Below are positions 39,201 through 48,785 of a stretch of DNA of 64,000 nucleotides, piece by piece. The stretch lies in contig CAJHZI010000449.1 of the NCBI GenBank assembly GCA_905160935.1, positions 1,027,001-1,091,000 on the forward strand. The letters are read 5' to 3'. Under the pieces are notes generated by a model that saw only the letters and a list, made by a program, of their open reading frames with translations, had not been told where the DNA came from and searched no databases. Source of the stretch: Enchytraeus crypticus (lineage: Eukaryota > Annelida > Clitellata > Enchytraeida > Enchytraeidae). A program made the position numbers and the translations under genes. How positions within the stretch are numbered: position 1 is the stretch's first letter; each line of letters begins with the position of its first letter.

Positions 39201-42200
39201 GCACGTATTGCTTGAATCGTTTTTATCAAACCCCAGGTTCTTTACACCGGGATAAAATTTAAATTAAAAAAATAATAAAATAATAATAATAATAATAAAC
39301 ATATCTCACCTTGTCCAGCTCAGTGGTAACTGCCTCCAACTCGTGCTGCAGGCGACTTCGTTGTTTCTCCAGGTTGATGGCCTTCGCCACGGTTGTGTCC
39401 AGCTGTGTCTCGGACTCCTGGAGACGGAAAGCCATCTTCCTCTTGATCTCCTCCACCTCGTCGTTAGGGTTCCCATCTTCTATGCTCGTGATCCTTTCTC
39501 TGAGGGCACCGATCTCTGCGTTGGACTTGGTCAGCTGCCTCTGAAGTGCACCTCTCTTCTCTTCGTCTTCCTCGAGCTGTCTTCTCAACTCCTCGATGAC
39601 TGCCTGCAGATGGAGCACAGAAATTTGGAAGACTGGTTTGGTTATATGTCAGTTATATAGTTTGTGGAGGAACATCATAGAGAAATCTTTGCCTGGAACC
39701 AGCCCCAGGATGATCACATGACATGACATATGGTGTTTATTTTGTTTTTTTTGCAGTTTATGTTACACTTTCATTTTAGTAGTTAAAAGTTGAATCTTTA
39801 GAAACCGTTAACACTACAAAGATGTTAAGTATTGTAAACATTAGTTTTATCTTTCGAAAGTATATTAGTGAGAGTTGAGCCCAGGATTTTAATCCCTTCA
39901 ACTGTCGATAGCTGTTCGTAATCTACTCACTAAAATCACTTCACGCCTATGATATTTTTATTACCTACAACCTCTTATTTCCATTGAAAAAAGTAATGCT
40001 CATTACCTTAGTGTCTTATTATCACTTATAACGGATACGTAAGTTATCAGTGAAGTTTTACCTTCAATGATAAACAAGTTACCATGGAGTTTTACATTTC
40101 TTGATAAACACGTTACCTATTAAGTTTTACCTTTAATAATAAACATGTTACCTGTAGAGTCATATCTTAACTGACGGGCAACTATCTCTAGAATACTACT
40201 ATAACTTATTGGCTCGTTACCTGTAGAGTCATGTCTCAGCTGATTGACACACTATCTCTCCAGCCAATAATATACTAATACTAAACTAATACTATAACTA
40301 ATCCTATAACTTTAGTGGCTCGTTACCTGTAGAGTCTTATTCTCGCTGATGAGCTTGGTGCGAGCCTTGCTCTCGACGTCCGCTGCAGCTCTCGCCTCCT
40401 CCACCTGCTCCGACAAGGTAGCCTTGATCCTCTGGGCCTGGTTGACCTCGTTCTGTAGCTCATCCAGTTTCCGCACGAGCTCAGAGTTGTCCGTGAGACA
40501 CCTCGTCTTCACTCCATTCAACTCCGCCACCTCTCTCTGGAGCTCAGAGTTCTTCGAGTGGAGTTCTGATACTGTCTGCTCCAGGTGCTTCACTGTCTTG
40601 TCGTGGGAGGCCTGTCAGAGAAAAGATGAAGAGTAATTTTAATTTGTTACAGTGAAATTATGGCTTGCCTAAATAATTAGGTAAAAGGAAAGGAAAGCTG
40701 GTAAAGCTAATGTTTACGTCAGTTTCCTCACTCGAAATCGATGTCAGTGACGGGCGAGTTCAGGATTTGAACCCCGCACATACTGATCCGCGGTCGAGTA
40801 ACTGAACTGCAACTTAATCAGTAAAAGTAGGACCTGTGTATCACAGGTCCTATTTTTAAATGTTTTTGCGTTATAAATAAATAGGTTTATTAATTAATCA
40901 ATAAATGCATTAATAACTGCTAGTCCGAGATTCTACTTGAGTGTTCAACTTGCTACATTAAAATGATCTCCAGTCTTGTTTATTGTTTTTTTTGTCTTTT
41001 ATTGTTTGGACACTAGACTTAAATACTAAGCGTGACTTAACTGCGATTTCGACGGTGAAACCACATTAAACACGAGTGACCTGTAGTGATTTCAGTCTTA
41101 GAACTATGGACTCACACATCTAACCTTTGCACTAGTCTATAACAACATTCATGAAAAATACTATGGAAAATATTTGTTACCCTATCTTTCATTAAATCCT
41201 CTATGCTAGCTTTACAGTCGTCAAGCTCCGTTTTCAATTGTTGCTTCTCTTTCTCTAACCTGAAAATTGTAACAATAATACAAGTATTAAAGGTTTAACG
41301 TCTGTTTTCTTATAAAAGGATGTTGTCAGGGATGTTCCCAGCAAACATTGCAACAACAATGTTGGTAAAAGCTTAGGAAGGAAAAAATCCCAGGGTGATG
41401 GAAGGATATTCTTAAATCCGCGCCGGTTGCAATTGATGCGCCATCAAAAGGCAACGATTACTAATAACCATGGAGAGGAAGGAGAAAATGGGTCTTAAAC
41501 AAGCCGCTGTGCTTCCTGACCCAGTGTGCCGTTATGTTATGTTATGTTTAACAAGATTCACTCAAACGATTTGAATAGACGTTCATTCAAAAAAGCTGGT
41601 AAATCTAATGTTAACGTCAGTTTCCTCACTCGAAAGCGATGTCAGATGTGTTGAAGAAAAAGAAAAAGTCCCCAAACGCTGCCAGTCTAGCGAGAAAAAG
41701 GCTACGGCTAACGTCAGTTTCCTCACTCGAAAGCGATGTCAGTGACGGGCGAGCCCAGGATTTGAACACCGCATCTAGTGATCCGCGGTCGAGTATCTTA
41801 GCGACTTCAGCACTGGCTCCAGCCAGTGAAACAAAACAGTTCGAATGCAATTCATACCGGCCTCAATTAACCGAAGTCGTTTCATTTCTCTAAACTATGT
41901 AAAAGTAGGGCCCTTCGTCTAGATAGGGATGTTCAAAGGATAGAAGGCTAAGGATAGAATTGGTTGGAAGTGTTTTATGCAAGAACCTGCCGTTAGGCAA
42001 GCATTAGAAGAAAAAGATATGTATATAAGGTAAATAAAATAAAATAATTGTACAAAACCTGTGCTTGGTTTTGTAGATTATTTCAAACTGTTCAGCAAAT
42101 TCATTTTGCATTTCTTGATTCTTCTTTCTCAGAGCTACCAGCTGACCGTCACCAGAGGCGTGAGCTTCTTGAAGCTCCTTCTGAAGTTTCTGTATCTCCA

Positions 42201-44254
42201 ACTCTCTCCTTCTACTGATATCCAACTGTGTTTGGCAGATAATTAATCGATCGATTAGGAAACTAATAACATAACAATCATTAATAGATAATCCTCAAGA
42301 AAAACAATTAACAATAAGAAAATAACATAGAATTTCCGATATTATCTGGCCACGTAACCAGCTACGCCTTTAGTTTGCCTTAACGCTCGCTGTTTTATCC
42401 GAAATAGGAACTTGCATTTTTTGCATAAGTAAACATTTTCTCAACAAAGATTTGGGCGGGGAGGGTGGGAGGGTTGGGGGCTAGTCTCAATTCTCCTTGG
42501 CTACGCTCCTCTATTTGAATCATTTTGAAAACTAAAACATGTCATTATATATATTAAAAAATCTAATGTTAACGTCAGTTTCCTCTCTCAAAAGCGATGG
42601 CAGTGACGGGCGATCCCAGGATTTAAACCCCGCACATACTGATCCGCGGTTGAATATCTTACCGACATCGCCACTGGCTCCAGCTAGTATATAATCTAAT
42701 CATGGAATGCAAGATGATTTTGCTAAATTAATTCGTATGATACTCTTAAAATGCGGAAAACGTAAGAATGACTGAAATATTTAATGTTTTATATTCCACG
42801 GAAATGATCTGATACGGCAACGAGTGAGCTATACAGATACAATGTAGGTCTACACGTATAGGCCTAGCTAGGTCCTCACTTCCTTTGCTGCTTGAGCATT
42901 GCAAATGTTGATATTTAAGTATTACAATTAGTTGATTTCTACGAAATACGTGCTGTATATATTAAAGTACACTTGGAATATGTAAGCCTATCTACATTAT
43001 ACATGAATATCGAACTAAATGATAAAATATTAAATTATTATAATTATTTAAATTACAAATACCTGACTTTGAAGAGATATTTTATCAGATTCTATTTGCT
43101 CGTTCAGTAGAGTCACGTGACTCTGAAGATCATTGCTTAACTTCTCAGCCTGCGAGTAAACAAAGCATTCAATCAATCAATCAATCGATCGATCGATCGA
43201 TCAATCAATCAATCAATCAATCAATTCAATCAATCAATCCAATCAATTCAATCTATCAATCCAATCAATTCAATCAATCAATTCAATCAATCCAATCAAT
43301 TCAATCAATCAATCCAATCAATTCAATCAATCAATCAATTCAATCAATCAATTCAGTCAATCAATCAATCCAATCAATCAATCAATTCAATCAGGATCCT
43401 GAGCTGAATTTAACGTTTGTTTTAACTCCAACTCAGAAATCGGTACGATGAAGTTTTCTTTCATTTAATTTCAATTCAATTTAATAAGAACACCAAAAGG
43501 GTCATTCAACCCTGTAGAGTTCACATACAAAGCATACAAACAAGCAATTGCAACAGGAAAAAACACAAACTAAATGTGAACTATGGTGAACATAGTGAAA
43601 ATTAAGATAAACAATGATAATTAGGTGAAATCGCACTTACAAAATATACAGGGTGTACTTTTAAATTGAGATTAAAAATAAAATTAAATAAACTAAAGAA
43701 TCATGTGTTTCATGTCATTAAAAATATTAAAGACATACTAAACTGAGGTGCTGACGGTAGATTTCGGTGCCATTTTAAGAACTTGGCCCGTTACCTCACA
43801 AGCTAAGTGTGGCCCTGCTTTCATATTCCTATCCATATTATAGTATCTGCAATGATCTTGAGGCTCTTTCTGCTTTAACTTGGCCGCTATTTCTTGCACG
43901 TCAGTGAGAGTGAAAGAGGAACGTGAACAAGTACATAACTTTTGAAATACTACACTAAGGAATAACAAAGAGATTTAAATTCATTTAACGTCTGCTTTCT
44001 CACCGCAAGGCGATATCAGGAACGTTTCAGACAGAAGATACAACTGCATGCAGATCATTTTACCCCCAGAAAGGAAGTACAGCTAGCGGAGGAACCGAAG
44101 AAAAGGTTCGAAAATTTTATTAATTTAAACGGGAGAAAATATGAAGAAGAATGCAAGAAAGAATGGAATACTAGAAGAAAATTATATTATGAACTAACAG
44201 TACCTTCAATCTAGCCGCTCTCTCAGCTTCCAAATGAGCGGTTAATTCTTCCAT
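27569..44254 (-). CDS. Headless muscle myosin heavy chain rod (myorod/catchin-like)
   Basis: Fourteen in-phase exons: 44204-44254, 43063-43149, 42059-42225, 41181-41259, 40327-40611, 39310-39603, 37737-37953, 36724-36832, 35829-35960, 34678-34931, 33266-33465, 31720-31935, 29758-29982, 28320-28478, then 27569-27637. They give about 847 aa, or 829 if translation runs to the stop at 28305-28307. The whole product is heptad coiled coil and aligns almost without gaps to the end of S2 plus the LMM of muscle myosin: LEAERAARLKAEK, DKVKRSLENQIKELQARLDE, MQDLIEKLHQKLKTYKRQ, NLSKFRKIHQEYEE. It should co-assemble into thick filaments. The start MEELTAHLEAER has good context (AAAATGG), no acceptor adjoins it, and a stop lies 12 codons upstream. 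No head, neck or IQ exon is visible before KLHDC3. Whether a remote first exon exists is open. Confidence 0.85.
27662..27905 (-). repeat. SINE family C copy (LINE-tailed)
   Basis: Inverted. In family orientation: CCGGGTTGAAGAAGAAC head, TGCATGTGTCG, GGCGAC region, then the block ending ACCCTAGTTAAACTGAGATT and a (GAT)n-type tail at 27662-27688. It lies immediately outside the last rod exon. Confidence 0.75.
28165..28350 (-). repeat. Tandem duplication of the rod gene's terminal exon end
   Basis: Two units of about 91 bp. On the minus strand the first is inside the exon (CTCGAGCCTTCAGCCTACAT); the second, downstream of the stop, repeats it as TTCGAGCCTTCTGCTTACAT. Both can be read as EPSAYISSTVGYL and both keep the same stop and candidate donor. 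Confidence 0.85.
29050..29160. repeat. Short tandem repeat, CACATTAGTT-based
   Basis: Repeats of ACATTAGTTC alternating with ACATTCAC in a rod-gene intron. Confidence 0.8.
29227..29430 (+). mobile_element. LINE family D 3' end with (GA)n tail
   Basis: Contains GGGGCCCACCTCGTCA, GATCCACTCCTATGTGGACA and GGACCTCCCAGTAGGCAGTG and ends AAGAGAGAGAGAGAG. Antisense to the rod gene, in the intron between 29758 and 28478. Confidence 0.75.
29555..29730. repeat. 26-bp minisatellite
   Basis: About six units like ACACAATACAATGCAATACT plus AAAGAA, ending about 30 bp from the donor of exon 29758-29982. Confidence 0.85.
30003..30286. repeat. (GA)n-(TA)n composite array
   Basis: Irregular GA repeat to about 30228, then TA repeat. 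On the gene's strand it is (CT)n, ending about 20 bp upstream of the acceptor of exon 29758-29982, so it forms an extremely long polypyrimidine tract. Open frames on both strands are low complexity. Confidence 0.95.
30290..30420 (+). repeat. SINE family B copy
   Basis: Directly follows the TA array: AGAGTGCTACAGTCATCAAT, CGAGCACTATTGAGAC, AAGGTCCAAAAACGGTGC. Confidence 0.75.
30577..30860. repeat. (TA)n-(GA)n composite array
   Basis: TA repeat to 30660, then GA repeat to about 30860, the reverse order to the array at 30003-30286, with SINE B between them. Confidence 0.95.
31276..31394 (-). repeat. SINE family A copy
   Basis: Inverted: AACGTCAGTTTCCTAACTCG, GACGGGCGAGCCCATGATTT, CGACATCGCCACTGGCTCAG. 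Confidence 0.8.
31490..31695 (-). repeat. Dispersed retroposon family H copy
   Basis: Inverted match to 3880-4085, from CAATCAATAAGAATTTAACG through AGGCGCCAAAGCACCACACG to GACCTATGGCGGAAAGAGAT. Its right edge lies 25 bp from the donor of rod exon 31720-31935. Confidence 0.75.
31995..32120 (+). repeat. Variant SINE family B copy
   Basis: Shares TTAGAGCGCTACTGTTGTCC and GGGTCCATAAACGGTGCGAG with the variant copy at 44912-45062. Confidence 0.6.
32340..32475. repeat. 17-bp tandem repeat
   Basis: About eight units of AAAATGAAGTTTGAATT, later AAAATGAAGGTTGAAT. Confidence 0.9.
32605..32940. repeat. (GA)n-rich array
   Basis: Imperfect GA repeat with small interruptions, in the intron between rod exons 33266-33465 and 31720-31935. 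A short (GTA)n tract follows at 32942-32965. Confidence 0.9.
33110..33252. repeat. (GA)n-(TA)n-(GA)n array
   Basis: TA core at about 33160-33202 flanked by GA repeats, ending 14 bp from the donor of rod exon 33266-33465. Confidence 0.93.
33490..33690 (-). repeat. Dispersed repeat family F copy (tRNA-like)
   Basis: Inverted; holds GCATTATAGTGAAATGATCA, CAGTCCAGTGAATGTCCGAG and a B-box-type GGGATTCGAATCC. Confidence 0.7.
33770..34055 (+). repeat. SINE family C copy (LINE-tailed)
   Basis: Head GTCCGGGTTGTTTGAAGATT and GACCAACCGGTGACTGCACG; 3' part GGGGATTGACTGATGATATT and CTAGTTAAACTGGAATTAAA, ending in GAAGAAGATGATGATG. The 3' part matches the end of the LINE at 12620-12772. Confidence 0.8.
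34380..34665 (+). repeat. SINE family C copy (LINE-tailed)
   Basis: Second copy about 330 bp from the first, with TTGACCAACCGGTGACTGCA and a 3' end GGGATTCAAGGGAAGATGAC plus GAT-like tail. It stops about 13 bp from the donor of rod exon 34678-34931. Confidence 0.8.
35161..35248. repeat. 43-bp direct duplication
   Basis: Two perfect units beginning TTTGATAGCTTCAGCCATCT, starting at 35161 and 35204. Confidence 0.9.
36020..36185 (+). repeat. Dispersed repeat family F copy (tRNA-like)
   Basis: Begins at a B-box-like GGGTTCGAATCCCAGCCGCG, then TTCACTGGACTGGTTATACG and GTTGATCATTTCACTATAAT. A tRNA-derived SINE in a rod-gene intron. Confidence 0.7.
37266..37695. repeat. 21-bp minisatellite with phased CAGCTG E-boxes
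   Basis: About twenty units; the first block is GAACATTTTACAGCTGGAAT plus T. CAGCTG starts at 37285, 37306, 37327, 37348, 37369 and 37390, exactly 21 bp apart; later units have drifted to ACTGCTGGAA. It lies in a rod-gene intron and ends about 40 bp from the donor of exon 37737-37953. The array opens spurious 7-residue-periodic frames on both strands. Confidence 0.93.
38024..39245 (+). pseudogene. RLE-type LINE remnant in a rod-gene intron
   Basis: C-terminal part of a non-LTR retrotransposon, antisense to the host gene, in several frames with stops. Recognisable parts: PVSKGGLGIRLASHIALSAF, then after a +1 shift EAIRVAVSFRLGAKTCEPHK followed by a zinc-knuckle CPCGHEVDALGLHGL whose last Cys is lost to a stop, then KRPDGMTLVPWCNGKCAVWD and VTVI, the PD..D core of a restriction-like endonuclease, then VPVAIETMGPMNPKE. 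A zinc knuckle before an RLE is typical of R2/NeSL/HERO-type LINEs; the clade is not assigned. Dead: the reverse transcriptase core is missing and frames are broken. Confidence 0.8.
40698..40810 (-). repeat. SINE family A copy
   Basis: Inverted and truncated: TTTACGTCAGTTTCCTCACT, GATTTGAACCCCGCACATAC. Confidence 0.75.
41385..41545 (-). repeat. SINE family E copy
   Basis: Inverted: CAGGGTGATGGAAGGATATT, CCATCAAAAGGCAACGATTA, ATAACCATGGAGAGGAAGGA, then GCCGTTATGTTATGTTATGT. Matches 63008-63300. Confidence 0.7.
41593..41824 (-). repeat. Two nested SINE family A copies
   Basis: The 3'-end block AACGTCAGTTTCCTCACTCG occurs twice, at about 41615 and 41710. Only the second continues into the B-box region and GCACTGGCTCCAGCCAG. 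Confidence 0.8.
42563..42686 (-). repeat. SINE family A copy
   Basis: Inverted, near full length: AACGTCAGTTTCCTCTCTCA to GACATCGCCACTGGCTCCAG. Confidence 0.8.
43160..43395. repeat. (CAAT)n-type array
   Basis: CAATCAATCAATTCAATC variants with a GATC-rich interruption, starting about 12 bp from the acceptor of rod exon 43063-43149. Confidence 0.93.
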
Positions 44255-44739
44255 TTTGGAAACGTTTTTATAATCCAAGAAAACTCCTTAGACGTTTACA
44301 ATTACTCCACTAATTTCGGATAATAGTCCAAAAATCGAAAGAAATTAGATTATCCAATACATCAGAGAATCGCAATGTGGCAGAGCACGCTTTCTATTAG
44401 GTGAAAGGTGCTTCCTTTAAACGATGGGCGATTTTCAAAATTGGTGAGGGGGGGGGGGCGAGATTGTAACGAACCGAATTCTGACGAGGTAAAGAAAATT
44501 TAAAAGCTAATAATATAATAAAATTACTTGATTTCTAAGAAACTGGTGCTGTTTACTAGATACCTTTCCTTAGAACATTTAAACGTGGAAAAGTCAATTC
44601 TTAGAAAAATTGAAAAATTCAATTGGAAAAATCAATTCTTAGCAAGAGTCTCAGATCCCGGTCCACCTTTCTCCCAGATATCTGCAGCATTTCGTTGCAC
44701 TCGCAACTTTTTCCAAAGGCTAAACTCCGCCGCTACTGC

Positions 44740-45862
44740 CAGCTGCCTCGATGCCCAGTCGAAAGCTGACAAGCAGCTTTGTCGGCGGCAGCTGCTGCGT
44801 AGTTGAAGCCTCCGCAAGAAGCCTTACAGCTGATTCATTGCAGCAGGTATCCGAGTCCAAAACGTTAGAATCCGAATTTTGGGATAAAACGACAAGAACA
44901 ACGATAATAATAATACGATTAGAGTGCTACTGTTGTTGTCCATGACAATATCGAGCACTATATGGAACCAAATCAAAGCCGATGAGCAGCATGTGGGACA
45001 TTGTGGGTGGTCCGTAAACGGTGCTTGCCAAAGTTCGGGTAATCAGTCCAAGGAAGGGTACTAGCGGAATGGAGGTTTGCATGATAGTCTCTTTTCATGG
45101 ATATTAGGTGGATAGGAAAGATCGAAGAGAAAAGAAAGCTTAGTATATGAAGAGCATAAAACAAGCTGGTAACGCTATAGTGTTAACATCATATGCAGTT
45201 TCCCCACTCGAAAGCGATGTCAGCTGTTTTCTGGTATAAAACAGAAAGCTACTGAGCTACTAGAACTCAGTGACATTATCTTTTCGTGTTTTGTGTCCGG
45301 GCCATTGACGAATAGACCGACTGCACGTGTCGTAATTAAGAGGCGACGAAGCAAGAACAGAGAAATGAAAAAGAGAAACTATCTCAGAAGGATGTTTGCC
45401 CAGCTGGAGCAAAGTATGGATTAGGCAGAGCGTTCTGTAAAACAAGCATGTAATATCTTCCTGACTCCGTAATGTTATGTTATCTTGATGATCGATGGAA
45501 TGCCAAATAAATCTATATTAAAGCCACAAGAGGTAATTTAATATTCTAATTTATTTTGAATTATTAAGGCAACAAAGTTAATCATTCTTATTGAAACTCT
45601 TAATAACTATATAATCTACCAGTAACTAAGAATAATCTATCAATAATTTATCAGTAATAAAACAATATTCTATCAGCAACTACAGGCCTTACGCAGGGAT
45701 TTTTACCTCCATAATATCCACGAATTCGTCTTAACGCAGCTGCTACACACACTAGCAGCTGCTGCAGCTGAGGTTGGTAGTAGCCTAGGCCGGCATAGCC
45801 GAGCAGTAAGACACAACTGGGCTGCATCTGCTGGGCTACAGCTGCTGAGCTACGTACAGCTG
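44740..45862 (-). promoter_or_regulatory. Candidate muscle control region: CAGCTG cluster upstream of rod gene
   Basis: Ten CAGCTG E-boxes start at 44740, 44789, 44827, 45221, 45401, 45737, 45756, 45765, 45839 and 45857, upstream of the rod gene's first exon. CAGCTG is the site preferred by MyoD-family factors. Two of the ten (45221, 45401) fall in retroposon-derived sequence. The rest lie in two GC-richer patches at 44690-44840 and 45720-45870. Regulatory function is inferred. Confidence 0.4.
44912..45062 (+). repeat. Variant SINE family B copy
   Basis: GATTAGAGTGCTACTGTTGT, GGTCCGTAAACGGTGCTTGC, GGGTAATCAGTCCAAGGAAG. Family A and C fragments follow at about 45163-45224 and 45290-45345. Confidence 0.6.
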
Positions 45863-46783
45863 CTGAGCTACGTACGTTCAAACTATCCCAATGCTTACTG
45901 CCCACTACTTCACTGCGAACCTTTCAGCCACTTTGTTCAGCTAAGCTCCAATGAATCAATGAGGCACATTTTTCTGCCGGTCCTACAATAACACGCATAG
46001 ACTTACGGTCAGATCTTCTTACACAAAATCTACGCAAAAGGAAAAGCACAGAATGTCGTGAAAAGCCAAGAAGAGAAAATTAAGTATATTCTAATACCTT
46101 TTGCAGGTCCCCCGAAATGTATTTACTGATCTCCTAGTATCTAATATGGGCCCCAAGCAGGGGAACGCCCCTCAGAAGAAATGAGAGGTAGGGTAACTGA
46201 GTTCCACATCGTCCCCCTACCACTTTAATCACTGCAATTAAATAATTAAAAAATTTAGTACATTTAAAGTTCGACAGTGAGCGAAATTTTTATTTTCGAC
46301 AGTGAGCGAAATATTTATTCGTTGATTGCTAAACGACTAATAATAAAAAATTATAACAGCCTGTGGTATAACGGCTAAATAAAACAGTTATTAGCTGTTT
46401 AGAATGTAGTCAGTTCAGTGGTACTCAGCGCACGTTAGAATTTCATAATATTAATAATAGTATTAATAATAATATTATAAATTTATTAATAATAATAACA
46501 ATCATCAACATTATCATCGTCATCATCTTCTTCTTCTTGGCTTGAATCCCAGTTTAACTAAAGTCGGAATTATACAATTTTCTATCTGGAGCTAAGGCAG
46601 CCACCAACCAAATGCCCACTCTAACTTTGGTTGGAGACAAATCCAAGTCAATGAGCAAAAAGAAGGTCCAAAACGGCGCAATTTCCAAAATCTAGAAAAT
46701 CAGTCCAAAGATAAACGGATTTGAAGATAATGAGGTTTACATATCATATATGTATAATTTCGGCTCGCTAATTAGGGAAATAT

Positions 46784-46980
46784 ATGGGTGGGATCCCCTC
46801 CGGGAGTACCTCTGAGTGGGATACCCGGACCCCGGGATATCCCGGGCCCAGGGTGGGGTCGGGGTACCCTAGACCACGGGTACCACGACCCCGGGTGCCC
46901 GCGGCAGGGAGTGCTCTCACCCCAGGTACCCCCAAGTCAGCCGGGTTAAATTACCCGAGTCACTCATGTACCCTGACCTG
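46784..46980. other. GC-rich patch with repeated GGTACC/CCCGGG
   Basis: About 180 bp rich in GGGTACC, CCCGGG and GGGGTACCC strings within AT-rich DNA. The repeated core looks like diverged short tandem units. The open frame here is Gly/Pro/Arg rich and not believable as protein. Confidence 0.7.
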
Positions 46981-47440
46981 AAATAAATCATTAATGAAAT
47001 TAATAAGTAATTATAATAATTTTATGGCTAATTCACTTCAATTTACAGCGGATATTCGTATAAGTGATATTTTCTGCAAACGGGCTAGCCGGTAGCTGGG
47101 GGGGGGGGGGGTCAAGTGTTGCCTCGATATTCAAAATGAAAAGTCAGCGCCCGTGGTTTATATTTGTTAGTATCACAAAAATTATGCCTCCGCAAATTCA
47201 GAACAATGATACGAATTAAAATTTAAAATTATTAAAGGGATTTAATAAATAACGATCTCGCATCGATAGATTGAGCAATATGGTTGGGATTTTAAACTTT
47301 ATTAGCAGCTCAGATCTTATTTAAGTGTTAGCCAATATAGAAACTATAAATCAAGTTCTCCCGAATTACCCGAAAGGAAATTATGAAAATTGTAAAATAT
47401 GCTTTCAGGTCAAATAGACTAGCTGATCTCAGGTCAAACA

Positions 47441-47665
47441 GACTACATGTAGTTGATCTGGGTCAATTTGATTGGTTGATCTCGGGTCAATTTGATTGGT
47501 TGATCTCGGGTCAATTTGATTGGTTGATCTGCGTCAATTTGATTGGTTGATCTGGGTTAATTTGATTGATTGATCTCGGGTCAATTTGATTGGTTGATCT
47601 CGGGTCAATTTGATTGGTTGATCTGGATCAATTTGATTGGTTGATCTCCGGTCAATTAGAGATTG
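47441..47665. repeat. 24-bp minisatellite
   Basis: About eight to nine units of GATTGGTTGATCTCGGGTCA plus ATTT. No spacers, so not CRISPR. Confidence 0.93.
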
Positions 47666-48544
47666 GGTTAATTCGGGGTTTTCTTTGTACTGCGGCTCAA
47701 AAAGAGAAAAGGCAAACACTTAAAGACTTGGTAACGCATTTATGTTCTATAGATACAATAACATTAGAATCTCGTTCATATACTACAACACCAGCCATTT
47801 AACAAACGACAAATGAGAAAAGTTAAGAGTTCAACTGAAATAGCTTAACAGCAGTGTACCGACTCAACTACTTTGTATCAAACTGTCCATATACATGTAG
47901 ATACATGAAATAGAGAGAATAGAGAAATAGAGAAATAGCGAGAGAGAGAAATAGAGAGAGAGAGAAATTTACAGAAGTGACCAGTTACACATAGGAAAAG
48001 AAACAGGGATAAATACGTCTAAGGAAACAAGACAGGCCTAAGAAATAAAGAAACAGTATTACGGAAGCACACAATTATAGAAAACAACAGTTAATTACTT
48101 GACAGCTAGGGAGACAAAGAAAGGTACAGAAGCAGACTTTACAAATCTTAAGAAAATTTGACAGGCCCTTTGGCTAGGCAATCAGATACCCTAGACAAAG
48201 TTACATACACAAATCTTTAGTCAAAACTCAGTATGCAAATTATCCGCCCTTTCCCAATACATAGGACCCAGTATGACGTTTAAAGAAACTGTCAGTTATA
48301 GAAAACGATGGTTAAAGGAACATAGTTACAGAAACAGTGGGATACAGATACAGATGGTTGAAGTAACAGTCAGTTTACAGAAACAGAACGGCTGAAGTAA
48401 CAGTCAGTTTACAGAAACAGATGGTTAAAGTAACTGTCAGTTACAGAAACAGCTAGATGCAGAGTATGTAAACCTTATTTAATTCACAAATATTACGCAG
48501 CAGAATGACAATATACAAATTAATTATCTACAACGACGAAAGTA

Positions 48545-48785
48545 ATGTTCCAAACAATACATTCAATGCAACACGTTCAACACAACACGTTCAATAAAAC
48601 ATGTTCAATACAACACGTTCTGTATAGCATGTTCAATACAATACGTTCAACACAACACGTTCAATATAGCATGTTCAATACAACACGTTCAATAAACCAC
48701 GTTCAATATAGCGTGTTCAATACATCACGTTCAATAAAACATGTTCTATTAGAGCATGTTCAATACAACACGTTCAATACAATCT
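48545..48785. repeat. Short tandem repeat, ACACGTTCAATA-based
   Basis: About fifteen units of 14-16 bp around CACGTTCAATACAA or CATGTTCAATACAA. Non-coding. Confidence 0.9.

Noticed and set aside
43738..43968. Minus-strand frame with TDVQEIAAKLKQKEPQD as a possible extra rod exon
   Set aside because: Exons on either side already join in phase and match myosin spacing exactly. This stretch is not heptad coiled coil and lacks a good donor. It may be a TE fragment.
47441..48785. CRISPR-like regular repeats
   Set aside because: Units are contiguous with no unique spacers, and the genome is eukaryotic.
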